Origin: Acidobacteriaceae bacterium
GTDB lineage: Bacteria > Acidobacteriota > Terriglobia > Terriglobales > Acidobacteriaceae
NCBI GenBank assembly: GCA_003162495.1
Contig: PMOF01000322.1
Coordinates: 17,140 to 25,902 of the forward strand
Direction of reading: 5' to 3'
Length of the DNA stretch: 8,763 nucleotides
Position numbers and translations under genes: made by a program. The notes beneath the pieces were generated by a model. The model worked only from the letters and a program-made list of their open reading frames with translations, did no database searches and was not told the origin of the DNA. Of this stretch, positions 1 through 5,610 are shown one piece after another. Numbering within the stretch: position 1 is the stretch's first letter; each line of letters opens with the position of its first letter.

Positions 1-756
1 GTCCTGCTTCTCGATGCCGGCCCGCGCGTGCTCGCCGCGTATCCTGAAGACCTTTCCGCCAAAGCCGAAGCCACGCTGGCCCGGCTCGGCGTTGAAGTGC
101 ACACCCATACCCAGGTCACCGGCGTAGGCCCCGGCTGGGTCGAAGCCACAAGCAACGGCGGCAACCTCCGCATGGAGGCGGTGGTGACCCTGTGGGCCGC
201 GGGCGTGCAGGCCTCACCCCTGGGCAAGCTGCTGGGCGCGCCGCTTGATCAGCGCGGCTGCGTGCTGGTTGACGGCCGCCTCAATCCCCCCGGCCAGCCG
301 GAAGTCTTTGTTCTGGGAGATCTTGCGCATTTGGAGCAGGATGGCCGCCTGATTCCCGGCGTGGCCCAGCCCGCCATGCAAATGGGCGATCATGTCGCCA
401 AAATGATCGCCGCCGATCTGGCGGGCAAGCCACGCCCACCTTTCCGCTACTTTGACAAAGGCGACATGGCCACCATCGGCCGCATGGACGCGGTGGCCAA
501 GGTTGAATGGCCTTTTCACGCGCATATGAGCGGCTTTCTCGCCTGGATCAGCTGGCTCACCGTCCACATCTTCTTCCTAATCGGCTTTCGCAACCGCGTG
601 GCCGTGTTTTCCGCCTGGGTGTGGACCTATTTCACGTTCACCCGCGGCGCGCGCCTGATCACCGGCGACCAGCGCCTCCCCGGCTGGCAAGACCAGCTCG
701 ATGCCGGCCCGGCAGCCCACGCCGTGCGCCCATCTGACGCCGTATCTCAAAAGTAA
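1..756 (+). CDS. ndh: Type II NADH dehydrogenase (NDH-2), C-terminal part, cut by the left edge
   Basis: This is a membrane-associated flavoprotein that oxidises NADH and reduces quinone without pumping protons. The frame is open from the first base, and 251 residues are visible out of roughly 430-450 usual for the family, so the N-terminal FAD-binding fold lies outside. Visible residues 1-20 (VLLLDAGPRVLAAYPEDLSA) match the end of the NADH-binding Rossmann domain. WAAGV (66-70) and VFVLGDLAH (103-111) followed by PGVAQPAMQMGDHVAK form the second FAD-contacting motif, where the Asp of GD normally binds the flavin. Residues about 178-222 are hydrophobic and aromatic (SGFLAWISWL, FFLIGFRNR, FTFTRGARLITGD), the usual C-terminal membrane anchor of long NDH-2 enzymes. 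The gene ends in TAA with 221 bases before the next gene. Family assignment is firm; the exact electron acceptor cannot be read from this part. Confidence 0.93.
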   Translation, partial: VLLLDAGPRVLAAYPEDLSAKAEATLARLGVEVHTHTQVTGVGPGWVEATSNGGNLRMEAVVTLWAAGVQASPLGKLLGAPLDQRGCVLVDGRLNPPGQPEVFVLGDLAHLEQDGRLIPGVAQPAMQMGDHVAKMIAADLAGKPRPPFRYFDKGDMATIGRMDAVAKVEWPFHAHMSGFLAWISWLTVHIFFLIGFRNRVAVFSAWVWTYFTFTRGARLITGDQRLPGWQDQLDAGPAAHAVRPSDAVSQK

Positions 757-977
757 AAAAGTTTCTCAAAAAGTGATGCGTCTCGATGATTTTTCTTATC
801 GAAGATCACCTTGATCTGTGGCATCGCCGGGTAGGCCAGCCCTGGGGAAATGGAACCTGGGTCGCCGCGATTGCCATGGTCCGATTTTCTCGATTGCACA
901 TCTAATCCGGAAGAGGGAAGAACGGCACAAGACAGCAGCGCCGCAGACAGCGCGGCCCTCGGAAGGAAGGTATTGGC
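757..977. other. Intergenic region between ndh and the VWA gene
   Basis: No gene is supported in these 221 bases. Two small inverted repeats lie near the ndh end: TCGAT at 783-787 with ATCGA at 798-802, and AGATCA at 803-808 with TGATCT at 812-817 around a 3-base loop. Neither is followed by a T-run, so neither is a convincing intrinsic terminator. TCTAAT at 901-906 resembles a -10 box but has no -35 match at normal spacing. A purine-rich ribosome binding site for the next gene lies at the right end. Confidence 0.6.
961..970 (+). promoter_or_regulatory. Ribosome binding site of the VWA gene
   Basis: The purine run GGAAGGAAGG ends 7 bases before the ATG at 978. It supports that start over the next in-frame ATG at 996 (Met7). 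Confidence 0.7.
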
Positions 978-1949
978 ATGAAATGTTTGGTAAGGATGAA
1001 GAATCGGCAATTGGTTGCGAGAATAGCCCTGGCGACAATGTTGGCCGCGGCGTCGTTGTTTGCGGCGGCTGCAGAGGCTCAGGAGGAGGGCCAGGGTCAG
1101 GCGGTGGTCACCGTGCTACCGAAGCACGAGAGCGAGCTGCAGGCGAGCGTCGCCAATCAGGACCTGGCCGTGAAGGTGGATGGCAAGAACGCCGAAGTGA
1201 CGAAATGGGCACAGTATCCGAGCAACGGCAACAGGCTGGAACTGGTGCTGCTGATCGATGACTCGGCTCGCAGCAGCCTGGGACGCCAGATGGACGACAT
1301 CGCGCAGTTCCTCAAGACGCTGCCGCCGAATACGAAAGCCAGCGTTGCCTACATGGAGAATGGGCGCGCTGCTTTTTCCGGGCCATTGACCACCGACCAC
1401 GCGCACCTGGTGGGAGAACTTCACTTGCCTGCAGGAGGGGTCGGCGTCAACTCGAGCCCGTACTTCTGCCTTTCCGACCTTGCCCACCGGTGGCCCTCGA
1501 ACGATGCGGGGGCGCGGCGCGAGGTGGTGATGGTGACCAACGGCGTGGATAACTACGAGAGACAATATGACCCCGATGACCCATACGTTCTGGCGGCGAT
1601 CACGGATTCGATTCGCGCGCACATGGTTGTCTACTCCATCTACTGGGTTGACCGCGGCGCCTTCGACGCGACCGCATACGCGAACAACACCGGGCAGAAC
1701 CTGCTGGCTGAGGTGACCCAGGCCACCGGAGGCAGGAGCTTCTGGGAAGGAATGGGCAATCCGGTTTCGTTCGCGCCGTATTTCGATGAACTGACGCGCC
1801 GTTTCCAGAACCAGTACGAGTTGGGGTTCACGGCAAAGCTGAAAAATAAACCTGAAGTGGAAAGCTTCAAGCTGAAGTTGAGCGCTCCGGGCTCCAGCGT
1901 GGATGCGCCGCAACAAGTGCTGGTAGTTCCCGCAGGGCCGGCGCAGTAA
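978..1949 (+). CDS. Secreted VWFA-related protein of the acidobacterial type
   Basis: A 323-residue exported protein of unknown role. Residues 1-34 are a signal peptide: a Lys/Arg-rich start, a hydrophobic core (IALATMLAAASLFAAAA) and a likely cleavage after AEA. Residues about 42-78 resemble the short N-terminal segment seen in the acidobacterial VWFA-related family (TIGR03436 as I recall it), with DLAVKVDGKNAEV in place of the usual DF-V-x-DGK pattern. The von Willebrand A fold spans about 87-280: the first strand and metal motif read LELVLLIDDSARSS (87-100), the central strand MVTNGVDNYE (185-194), and the last strand ends at NQYELGF (278-284), the typical family end. The canonical DxSxS metal motif is altered to DDSAR at 94-98, and TDG is TNG at 187-189, so metal binding may be weak. 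It has its own ribosome binding site and no operon partner. The family is widespread in acidobacteria but its function is not established. Confidence 0.85.
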   Translation: MKCLVRMKNRQLVARIALATMLAAASLFAAAAEAQEEGQGQAVVTVLPKHESELQASVANQDLAVKVDGKNAEVTKWAQYPSNGNRLELVLLIDDSARSSLGRQMDDIAQFLKTLPPNTKASVAYMENGRAAFSGPLTTDHAHLVGELHLPAGGVGVNSSPYFCLSDLAHRWPSNDAGARREVVMVTNGVDNYERQYDPDDPYVLAAITDSIRAHMVVYSIYWVDRGAFDATAYANNTGQNLLAEVTQATGGRSFWEGMGNPVSFAPYFDELTRRFQNQYELGFTAKLKNKPEVESFKLKLSAPGSSVDAPQQVLVVPAGPAQ

Positions 1950-1976
1950 TAGACCGGGGATGGAGATTTGCGGTTT

Positions 1977-2002
1977 CCCAGGTCTCTGAAGCGAGACCTG
2001 GG
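1977..2002. repeat. Perfect 10-bp inverted repeat (hairpin) between convergent genes
   Basis: CCCAGGTCTC at 1977-1986 pairs perfectly with GAGACCTGGG at 1993-2002 around the 6-base loop TGAAGC. It lies 27 bases after the VWA stop codon and 90 bases from the end of the opposing small gene, so it could act on transcripts from either side. No T-run follows on either strand, so it does not fit a standard Rho-independent terminator. A role in transcript-end protection, or membership of a dispersed intergenic repeat family, is equally possible. Confidence 0.75.
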
Positions 2003-2038
2003 GCACCCAGTTCACTTACCCCCGGAGCTGGGCCACCC
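1998..2038. repeat. Near-exact 11-bp direct repeat, 30-base period
   Basis: CTGGGGCACCC at 1998-2008 recurs as CTGGGCCACCC at 2028-2038 with one difference. The first copy overlaps the 3' arm of the adjacent hairpin and can form its own small stem, CTGGG (1998-2002) with CCCAG (2006-2010). The sequences look like a composite GC-rich intergenic element rather than coding DNA. Confidence 0.6.
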
Positions 2039-2092
2039 GCCGCTTTCGATCCTTGTCGCGTAGTGCCGGATACTGGCACCGGAGCGAGCATT

Positions 2093-2290
2093 CTATTCTG
2101 CCCTTTCGAGGGCCACGCGCAATTCTCTGGCCATCGTCTGCAGGTCTCCTGAATGGATAGTGCCGGAGACCTCGTCGTCGTATAACTCCAGTTCTTCTCC
2201 GGAATCGAGGCGGCTCGCCTCTTCTTTGAGAAGCAGCTCTACAGCTTTGACCAGCTGTCTCAGTACCACCTCAATACCTTCGTTCGTCAT
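2093..2290 (-). CDS. Small acidic hypothetical protein downstream of ppk1
   Basis: A 65-residue protein that I do not recognise. It is strongly acidic (about 16 Asp/Glu against 7 Lys/Arg) and has no signal peptide or membrane segment. It reads as two amphipathic helices, roughly 4-28 (GIEVVLRQLVKAVELLLKEE) and 48-64 (GDLQTMARELRVALERA), joined by an acidic loop rich in Glu and Asp, so a helical hairpin or small partner-binding protein is plausible. The minus-strand sequence GAGAGGG lies 9 bases before the ATG at 2290, a fair ribosome binding site. It follows ppk1 on the same strand after 83 bases and is probably co-transcribed with it. That position hints at a link to polyphosphate metabolism, but this is only inference. 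A serine-rich plus-strand reading frame over the same bases is much less protein-like. Confidence 0.6.
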   Translation of the reverse strand: MTNEGIEVVLRQLVKAVELLLKEEASRLDSGEELELYDDEVSGTIHSGDLQTMARELRVALERAE

Positions 2291-2373
2291 GCGGAATTAC
2301 CCTCTCTGCAATGATGATTGCCCGCAAAGCGAACGGGCTTCAGTAAAGAATAACCGGAAGCGGCGAAAATTTC

Positions 2374-4524
2374 TCAGTCCGCAGCGTGCGCTTTTTCTTT
2401 GGGAACCCTGTGGACATGCTTTGCGGAAGGCGGCGCGGGGATGGCGCTCAGGTCCACTTTTCCTTCGGCGAGTTGCATGAGGAAATCCTGGCTCGAAAAC
2501 GCGGGAGCCTCGCTGAGCATCTTGTTGGCGCGCAGGTAGCTGCCATCGGGCTGCAGAAGGCGCGCTTTGACGGTGTCGGCGAGGTAGGCGGGCAGAATCT
2601 CGTCGTGAATGCGGGCGATGGCCTCAGGTGAGCGAATGGGGAAGGCGACCTCGCAGCGCTCGAAGAGATTGCGCGGCATCCAGTCCGCGGAGCCGAGGTA
2701 GACTTCGCCATTGCCGCCGTTGGCGAAGTGAAAGATGCGGGAGTGCTCCAGGAAGCGGCCGACAATGGAGCGCACGCGGATGCGGTCCGACATGCCCTTA
2801 ACGCCGGGGCGAAGGACGCACAGCCCGCGGATGATGAGATCGATTTCCACGCCGGCGCGGGATGCCTGGTAGAGCGCCTCGATGACGCTGGGCTCGAGCA
2901 GTGCATTCATTTTGGCGACGATGTGAGCGGGGCGACCGGCCTGGGCGTGTTCCTGCTCGCGGCGGATGAGACCGAGAAAGCTTTCGGCCATGGTCAGAGG
3001 CGCGACCAGCAGCGGGCGGTAGTCGTCGATTTCAGCGTGAGCGGTCAGGTAGTTGAAGACCATGTGCACGCGCTCGGTGATCTGCGGATCGGCGGTGAGC
3101 AGGCTGAGGTCGGTATAGAAGCGGGCGGTGACGGGGTTGTAGTTGCCGGTGCCCAGGTGGCAATAGCGGCGGGTGACGCCGTCCTCGTCGCGGCGGACCA
3201 GCATGGCCAGCTTGCAATGGGTCTTGAGTCCGACCACGCCGTGGAAGACCTGCACGCCGGCGTCCTCCATGTTGCGCGCCCAGCGAATGTTGGAAGCCTC
3301 GTCGAAGCGGGCCATCAGCTCGACGACCAGTGTGGCTTCCTTGGTGGCGGCGGCTTCAGTCATCGCCTCCAGCATGGGCGAGTCGTGGCTGGTGCGATAG
3401 AGGGTTTGCTTCATGGAGACGACGGCGGGGTCGTCGGCGCCCTGCTGGATGAAATCGACGACCGGGTCGTAGGAGTCGTAGGGGTGGTGAAGCATGAGAT
3501 CGTGCTGGCGGAGCTCGTCGAAGATGTTGGCGGACTTACGGCTGAGGTGAAGGGGCTTGGGAGTGAAAGGGAGGAATTTCAGATCCGGGCGCTGCACGTC
3601 GGTGTAAAAGAAACTGAGGCGGGAGAGGTTGACGGGGCCTTCACCGCGGAAGACCTGGTCCTCTTCAAGCTCGAAGTTGACGCGCAGGCGCTCGATGATC
3701 TCAGGGTCGGCGCCGGTCTCGATTTCAAGGCGCACGGCGTCGCCCTTGCGGCGATTGTGAAGCTCGACGCGGATGGTCTCAAGCAGGGAACGCGCTTCTT
3801 CCTCTTCAAAGTAGAGGTTGGAGTTGCGGGTGACGCGGAAGGCAGTGTGCGCCAGGACCTCAAAGCCGCGGTACATGGCGGAAAGGTTCTGGGCGATCAG
3901 GTCCTGGAGGAGCAGGTAATCGAAGCTTCCCTCGGCCCCGGGCAGGCGGACGAACCGAGGCAGGGCGCGCGGCACGGTGACTACCCCGAGGATTTGGGGG
4001 CCGGAGCTGCGGCGTTTGGCGCGGAGCAGCAGCGCCAAGCAGAGAGCCTTGTTGAGCACCCGCGGAAAGGGGTGGGCGGGGTCAATGGAGATGGGCGTTA
4101 GGAGCGGATCGACCTCGCGCTGAAAGTAGCCCTGGGCAAAGGCGCGGGCCTCGTGATCCAGTTCCTTCCATACCAGCAGGCGGACACTTTGCTTGCGGAG
4201 TTCGGGAAGCAATTGCTGGTTCCAGCAGCGATACTGTTCGGCCACAAATTCGTGGATGTCGGCAGTGAGGAGTTCGAGGGACTCATCGGGGCGCAGGCCA
4301 TCATAGCCGGGCTCGCGATAGCCGTCTTCGATGCGCTGCATAAGGCCGGCCTGGCGCACTTCAACGTATTCGTCCAGGTTGTTGCCGGTGATGGCCAGGA
4401 ACTTGACGCGTTCAAGAAGCGGGTTGGAGGGGTCGTTGGCTTCTTCCAGGACGCGGCGATTGAACTGCATCCATGACTGGTCGCGTCCGTTAAAGAGCTT
4501 CTGTTTCCTGGTGGTCCTGGCCAT
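2374..4524 (-). CDS. ppk1: Polyphosphate kinase 1 (PPK1)
   Basis: This 716-residue enzyme reversibly transfers the gamma phosphate of ATP to growing inorganic polyphosphate chains. Length and layout match complete PPK1. The N-terminal domain starts with SWMQFNRRVLEEA (17-29) and FLAITGNNLDEYVEVR (42-57), containing the ATP-base-contacting Asn region. The two phospholipase D-like C-terminal domains carry the catalytic residues: Arg377 in LYRTSHDS, Arg406 in ELMARFDEASNI (both expected magnesium/phosphate ligands), His436 in GLKTHCKLAML, which is the autophosphorylated histidine by homology to E. coli His435, and the second conserved histidine, His594, in FLEHSRIF. LGTGNYNPVTARFYTD (457-472) and YLGSADWMPRN (609-619) are further family signatures. 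All key residues are intact. The last 25 or so residues are a Pro/Lys/His-rich tail. It is transcribed divergently from the secreted hypothetical gene and is probably in an operon with the small gene downstream. Confidence 0.97.
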   Translation of the reverse strand: MARTTRKQKLFNGRDQSWMQFNRRVLEEANDPSNPLLERVKFLAITGNNLDEYVEVRQAGLMQRIEDGYREPGYDGLRPDESLELLTADIHEFVAEQYRCWNQQLLPELRKQSVRLLVWKELDHEARAFAQGYFQREVDPLLTPISIDPAHPFPRVLNKALCLALLLRAKRRSSGPQILGVVTVPRALPRFVRLPGAEGSFDYLLLQDLIAQNLSAMYRGFEVLAHTAFRVTRNSNLYFEEEEARSLLETIRVELHNRRKGDAVRLEIETGADPEIIERLRVNFELEEDQVFRGEGPVNLSRLSFFYTDVQRPDLKFLPFTPKPLHLSRKSANIFDELRQHDLMLHHPYDSYDPVVDFIQQGADDPAVVSMKQTLYRTSHDSPMLEAMTEAAATKEATLVVELMARFDEASNIRWARNMEDAGVQVFHGVVGLKTHCKLAMLVRRDEDGVTRRYCHLGTGNYNPVTARFYTDLSLLTADPQITERVHMVFNYLTAHAEIDDYRPLLVAPLTMAESFLGLIRREQEHAQAGRPAHIVAKMNALLEPSVIEALYQASRAGVEIDLIIRGLCVLRPGVKGMSDRIRVRSIVGRFLEHSRIFHFANGGNGEVYLGSADWMPRNLFERCEVAFPIRSPEAIARIHDEILPAYLADTVKARLLQPDGSYLRANKMLSEAPAFSSQDFLMQLAEGKVDLSAIPAPPSAKHVHRVPKEKAHAAD

Positions 4525-4693
4525 CGAAACCGTCCCGTAGGGGTGTTGGCAGTCTACCGCGTTTTTGTGAGTTGCGGTATCAGGCGGTGCGGCGAAAGAT
4601 GGGCCGGATGGGTAAAGGGGGCTGATTGGGTAAAAAGCTCCTGCGCGGAATCCGGGAACGGGCTTAATTGAGCGGGATTATAATGCTGCCATC
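4525..4693. promoter_or_regulatory. Divergent promoter region between ppk1 and the secreted hypothetical gene
   Basis: These 169 bases must hold the start signals for both flanking genes. On the minus strand, TAGACT (complement of 4551-4556) is a modest -10 candidate for ppk1. An inverted repeat, TACCGC at 4555-4560 with GCGGTA at 4574-4579, overlaps it by two bases and could be an operator, though its 13-base loop is long. GATGGGTAAA (4611-4620) is nearly repeated as GATTGGGTAAA (4624-4634). I see no clear Pho box. Confidence 0.4.
4679..4684 (+). promoter_or_regulatory. Perfect TATAAT hexamer, possible -10 box just before a start codon
   Basis: The consensus -10 sequence TATAAT ends 9 bases before the ATG at 4694. 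If used, transcription would start within a few bases of the ATG and give a leaderless or nearly leaderless mRNA, which fits the absence of a good ribosome binding site there. No -35 match is seen at 16-18 bases, so the assignment is tentative. Confidence 0.3.
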
Positions 4694-5338
4694 ATGTTGC
4701 GATGCATTGCGATGGCCGTTGCCCTTATCACGCTGGGAACAACGCCGCCGCCGGGCAATCCCAAGGTAGACTGGGGCTCGATTCATGCCTTTGCAGGCAC
4801 CTACCACGCGGTAACGGTGCAGGATGGCGGCAACCGCGAGGAGGTCAGCGGCCGCTCGAAAATACCTTTGAACCGCTCCGTCCCGACCTCAGGCGCGGTT
4901 GAGTACATTTTCACCGGGACTTCAGATGCAACGGCGCGCACATCGGGTAACCCGCCGAGCGGCCCCTGTGCCTTCCAGCAGCGTCAGCCCAATCATTCCG
5001 GCCAGGATTCCGCAGTGCGGATCGATCTCTTCATCAATCTGAAAAATCACACGTACTCGTGGCAGGCGCAGCCGATCAAGATTCATTTCGAGGAGGGAGG
5101 TTATTCGCCCGCTTGCGGCGGCGCGCCGCGAGCCATGACGGCAATGGACATCGGCATGGCGTCCGTGGGCAGCCTCCCACTGCCCACGGATTCCGATGTG
5201 CTGTGCGGGAAAGCGACCTTTTCCGATCCGGGAGATTTTACCGCGAATGTCGACTGGTATTTTTATCCTGACGACGGGAAAAAACGTAATCCTCCGGTGT
5301 GCCCGGCGGCAGTGAAACCGACCGGAGGAACGTCGTAG
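4694..5338 (+). CDS. Secreted hypothetical protein
   Basis: A 214-residue protein that I do not recognise. The first 16 or so residues (MLRCIAMAVALITLG) form a short signal-peptide-like hydrophobic segment, so export is likely. Cys4 is too near the start for a normal lipobox, so I do not call it a lipoprotein. The mature part has four cysteines (92, 141, 171, 203), enough for two disulfide bonds, and many aromatic and beta-favouring stretches (AVEYIFTGT, VRIDLFINLKNHTYSW, FTANVDWYFYPDD), suggesting a small beta-rich exported domain. The C-terminus is Pro/Gly-rich. The start at 4694 has no clear ribosome binding site; an in-frame ATG at 4712 (Met7) would shorten the signal segment. Two perfect inverted repeats lie in the coding sequence, at 5162-5190 and 5290-5329. 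Signal peptide and protein-like composition make it a probable real gene; function unknown. Confidence 0.72.
   Translation: MLRCIAMAVALITLGTTPPPGNPKVDWGSIHAFAGTYHAVTVQDGGNREEVSGRSKIPLNRSVPTSGAVEYIFTGTSDATARTSGNPPSGPCAFQQRQPNHSGQDSAVRIDLFINLKNHTYSWQAQPIKIHFEEGGYSPACGGAPRAMTAMDIGMASVGSLPLPTDSDVLCGKATFSDPGDFTANVDWYFYPDDGKKRNPPVCPAAVKPTGGTS
5162..5190. repeat. Perfect 11-bp inverted repeat inside the secreted hypothetical gene
   Basis: TCCGTGGGCAG at 5162-5172 is exactly complementary to CTGCCCACGGA at 5180-5190, with the 7-base loop CCTCCCA. This is the strongest hairpin I found in the window. It lies in frame over codons for SVGSLPLPTD. No T-run follows, so it is not a standard terminator. It may affect translation, RNA stability or recombination, or be chance in GC-rich DNA. 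Confidence 0.8.
5290..5329. repeat. Perfect 9-bp inverted repeat near the end of the secreted hypothetical gene
   Basis: TCCTCCGGT at 5290-5298 pairs with ACCGGAGGA at 5321-5329 across a 22-base GC-rich loop, ending 7 bases before the TAG stop codon at 5336. Without a T-run it is at best an atypical transcript-end structure. Confidence 0.55.
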
Positions 5339-5560
5339 TCTCCCGGGTGCATGTCACCTTGCAAATCTCCTGCCGCGATGCTTCTACGATGGCGTGCGGC
5401 GCCGGCCTGAAAAGACTGGCTATGACGCGCAATGAAGGATTGGCGATGGCTAAAGTTCCAGCGGGTCTGCTACAAACTTAAAGACAATCGACAGCGGCAG
5501 GGGATTGACCCGTGCTGGCCATCGGGTTGAGGATATAGACATCCGGGTTGTTTCCCCGAT

Positions 5561-5590
5561 CCCCTTTCTTCGTTCCCCCTTTCTTCATTC
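5561..5590. repeat. Two tandem 15-bp pyrimidine-rich repeats before the sigma-like gene
   Basis: CCCCTTTCTTCGTTC at 5561-5575 is followed directly by CCCCTTTCTTCATTC at 5576-5590, 14 of 15 bases identical. The pair ends 7 bases before the AAGGAG ribosome binding site of the next gene and would lie in its mRNA leader. Confidence 0.8.
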
Positions 5591-5597
5591 CCATTTC

Positions 5598-5603
5598 AAG
5601 GAG
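5598..5603 (+). promoter_or_regulatory. Ribosome binding site that sets the sigma-like gene start
   Basis: AAGGAG lies 7 bases before the ATG at 5611, an ideal arrangement. It decides for 5611 over an upstream in-frame ATG at 5548, which would add 21 residues (mostly Phe/Pro) encoded by the pyrimidine tandem repeat. Confidence 0.85.
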
Positions 5604-5610
5604 TCTGTGT

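Larger units (their letters stand above)
5339..5610. other. Intergenic region and leader upstream of the sigma-like gene
   Basis: No gene is supported in these 272 bases; the short open frames here lack ribosome binding sites and protein-like composition. TTGACC at 5505-5510 resembles a -35 box, but the nearest -10-like sequence (TATAGA at 5534-5539) is 23 bases away, too far for normal spacing. ACCCG at 5508-5512 and CGGGT at 5523-5527 could form a small stem. From 5551 to 5597 the plus strand is strongly pyrimidine-rich and contains a 15-bp tandem repeat. Confidence 0.5.

Noticed and set aside
818..1261. A 147-residue plus-strand frame overlapping the start of the VWA gene
   Set aside because: It is a Gly/Arg-rich alternative frame, while the VWA frame has a ribosome binding site, signal peptide and family match.
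1116..2015. A 299-residue minus-strand frame over the VWA gene
   Set aside because: It is the antisense of a well-supported gene with signal peptide and domain signatures; its own sequence is Arg/His/Val-rich with no recognisable motif.
2320..2338. GCCCG/CGGGC inverted repeat between ppk1 and the small gene as a terminator
   Set aside because: The stem is 5 bp with a 9-base loop and no T-run on either strand; it is not enough to separate the two genes into different transcripts.
2160..2480. A 106-residue serine-rich plus-strand frame
   Set aside because: It overlaps both the small acidic gene and the end of ppk1 on the other strand, and its low-complexity Ser/Arg composition is not protein-like.
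2728..4101. A 457-residue open frame on the plus strand, antisense to ppk1
   Set aside because: It lies wholly within the intact ppk1 gene, has biased Gly/Ala/Val/Asp/His composition typical of the antisense of GC-rich genes, and shows no domain or ribosome binding site.
5505..5539. TTGACC and TATAGA as a promoter for the sigma-like gene
   Set aside because: The spacing is 23 bases, well outside the normal 16-18 range.
5548..5610. Upstream ATG extending the sigma-like protein by 21 residues
   Set aside because: The extension is encoded by the pyrimidine tandem repeat and is Phe/Pro-rich. The ATG at 5611 has an ideal AAGGAG 7 bases upstream, while 5548 has none.
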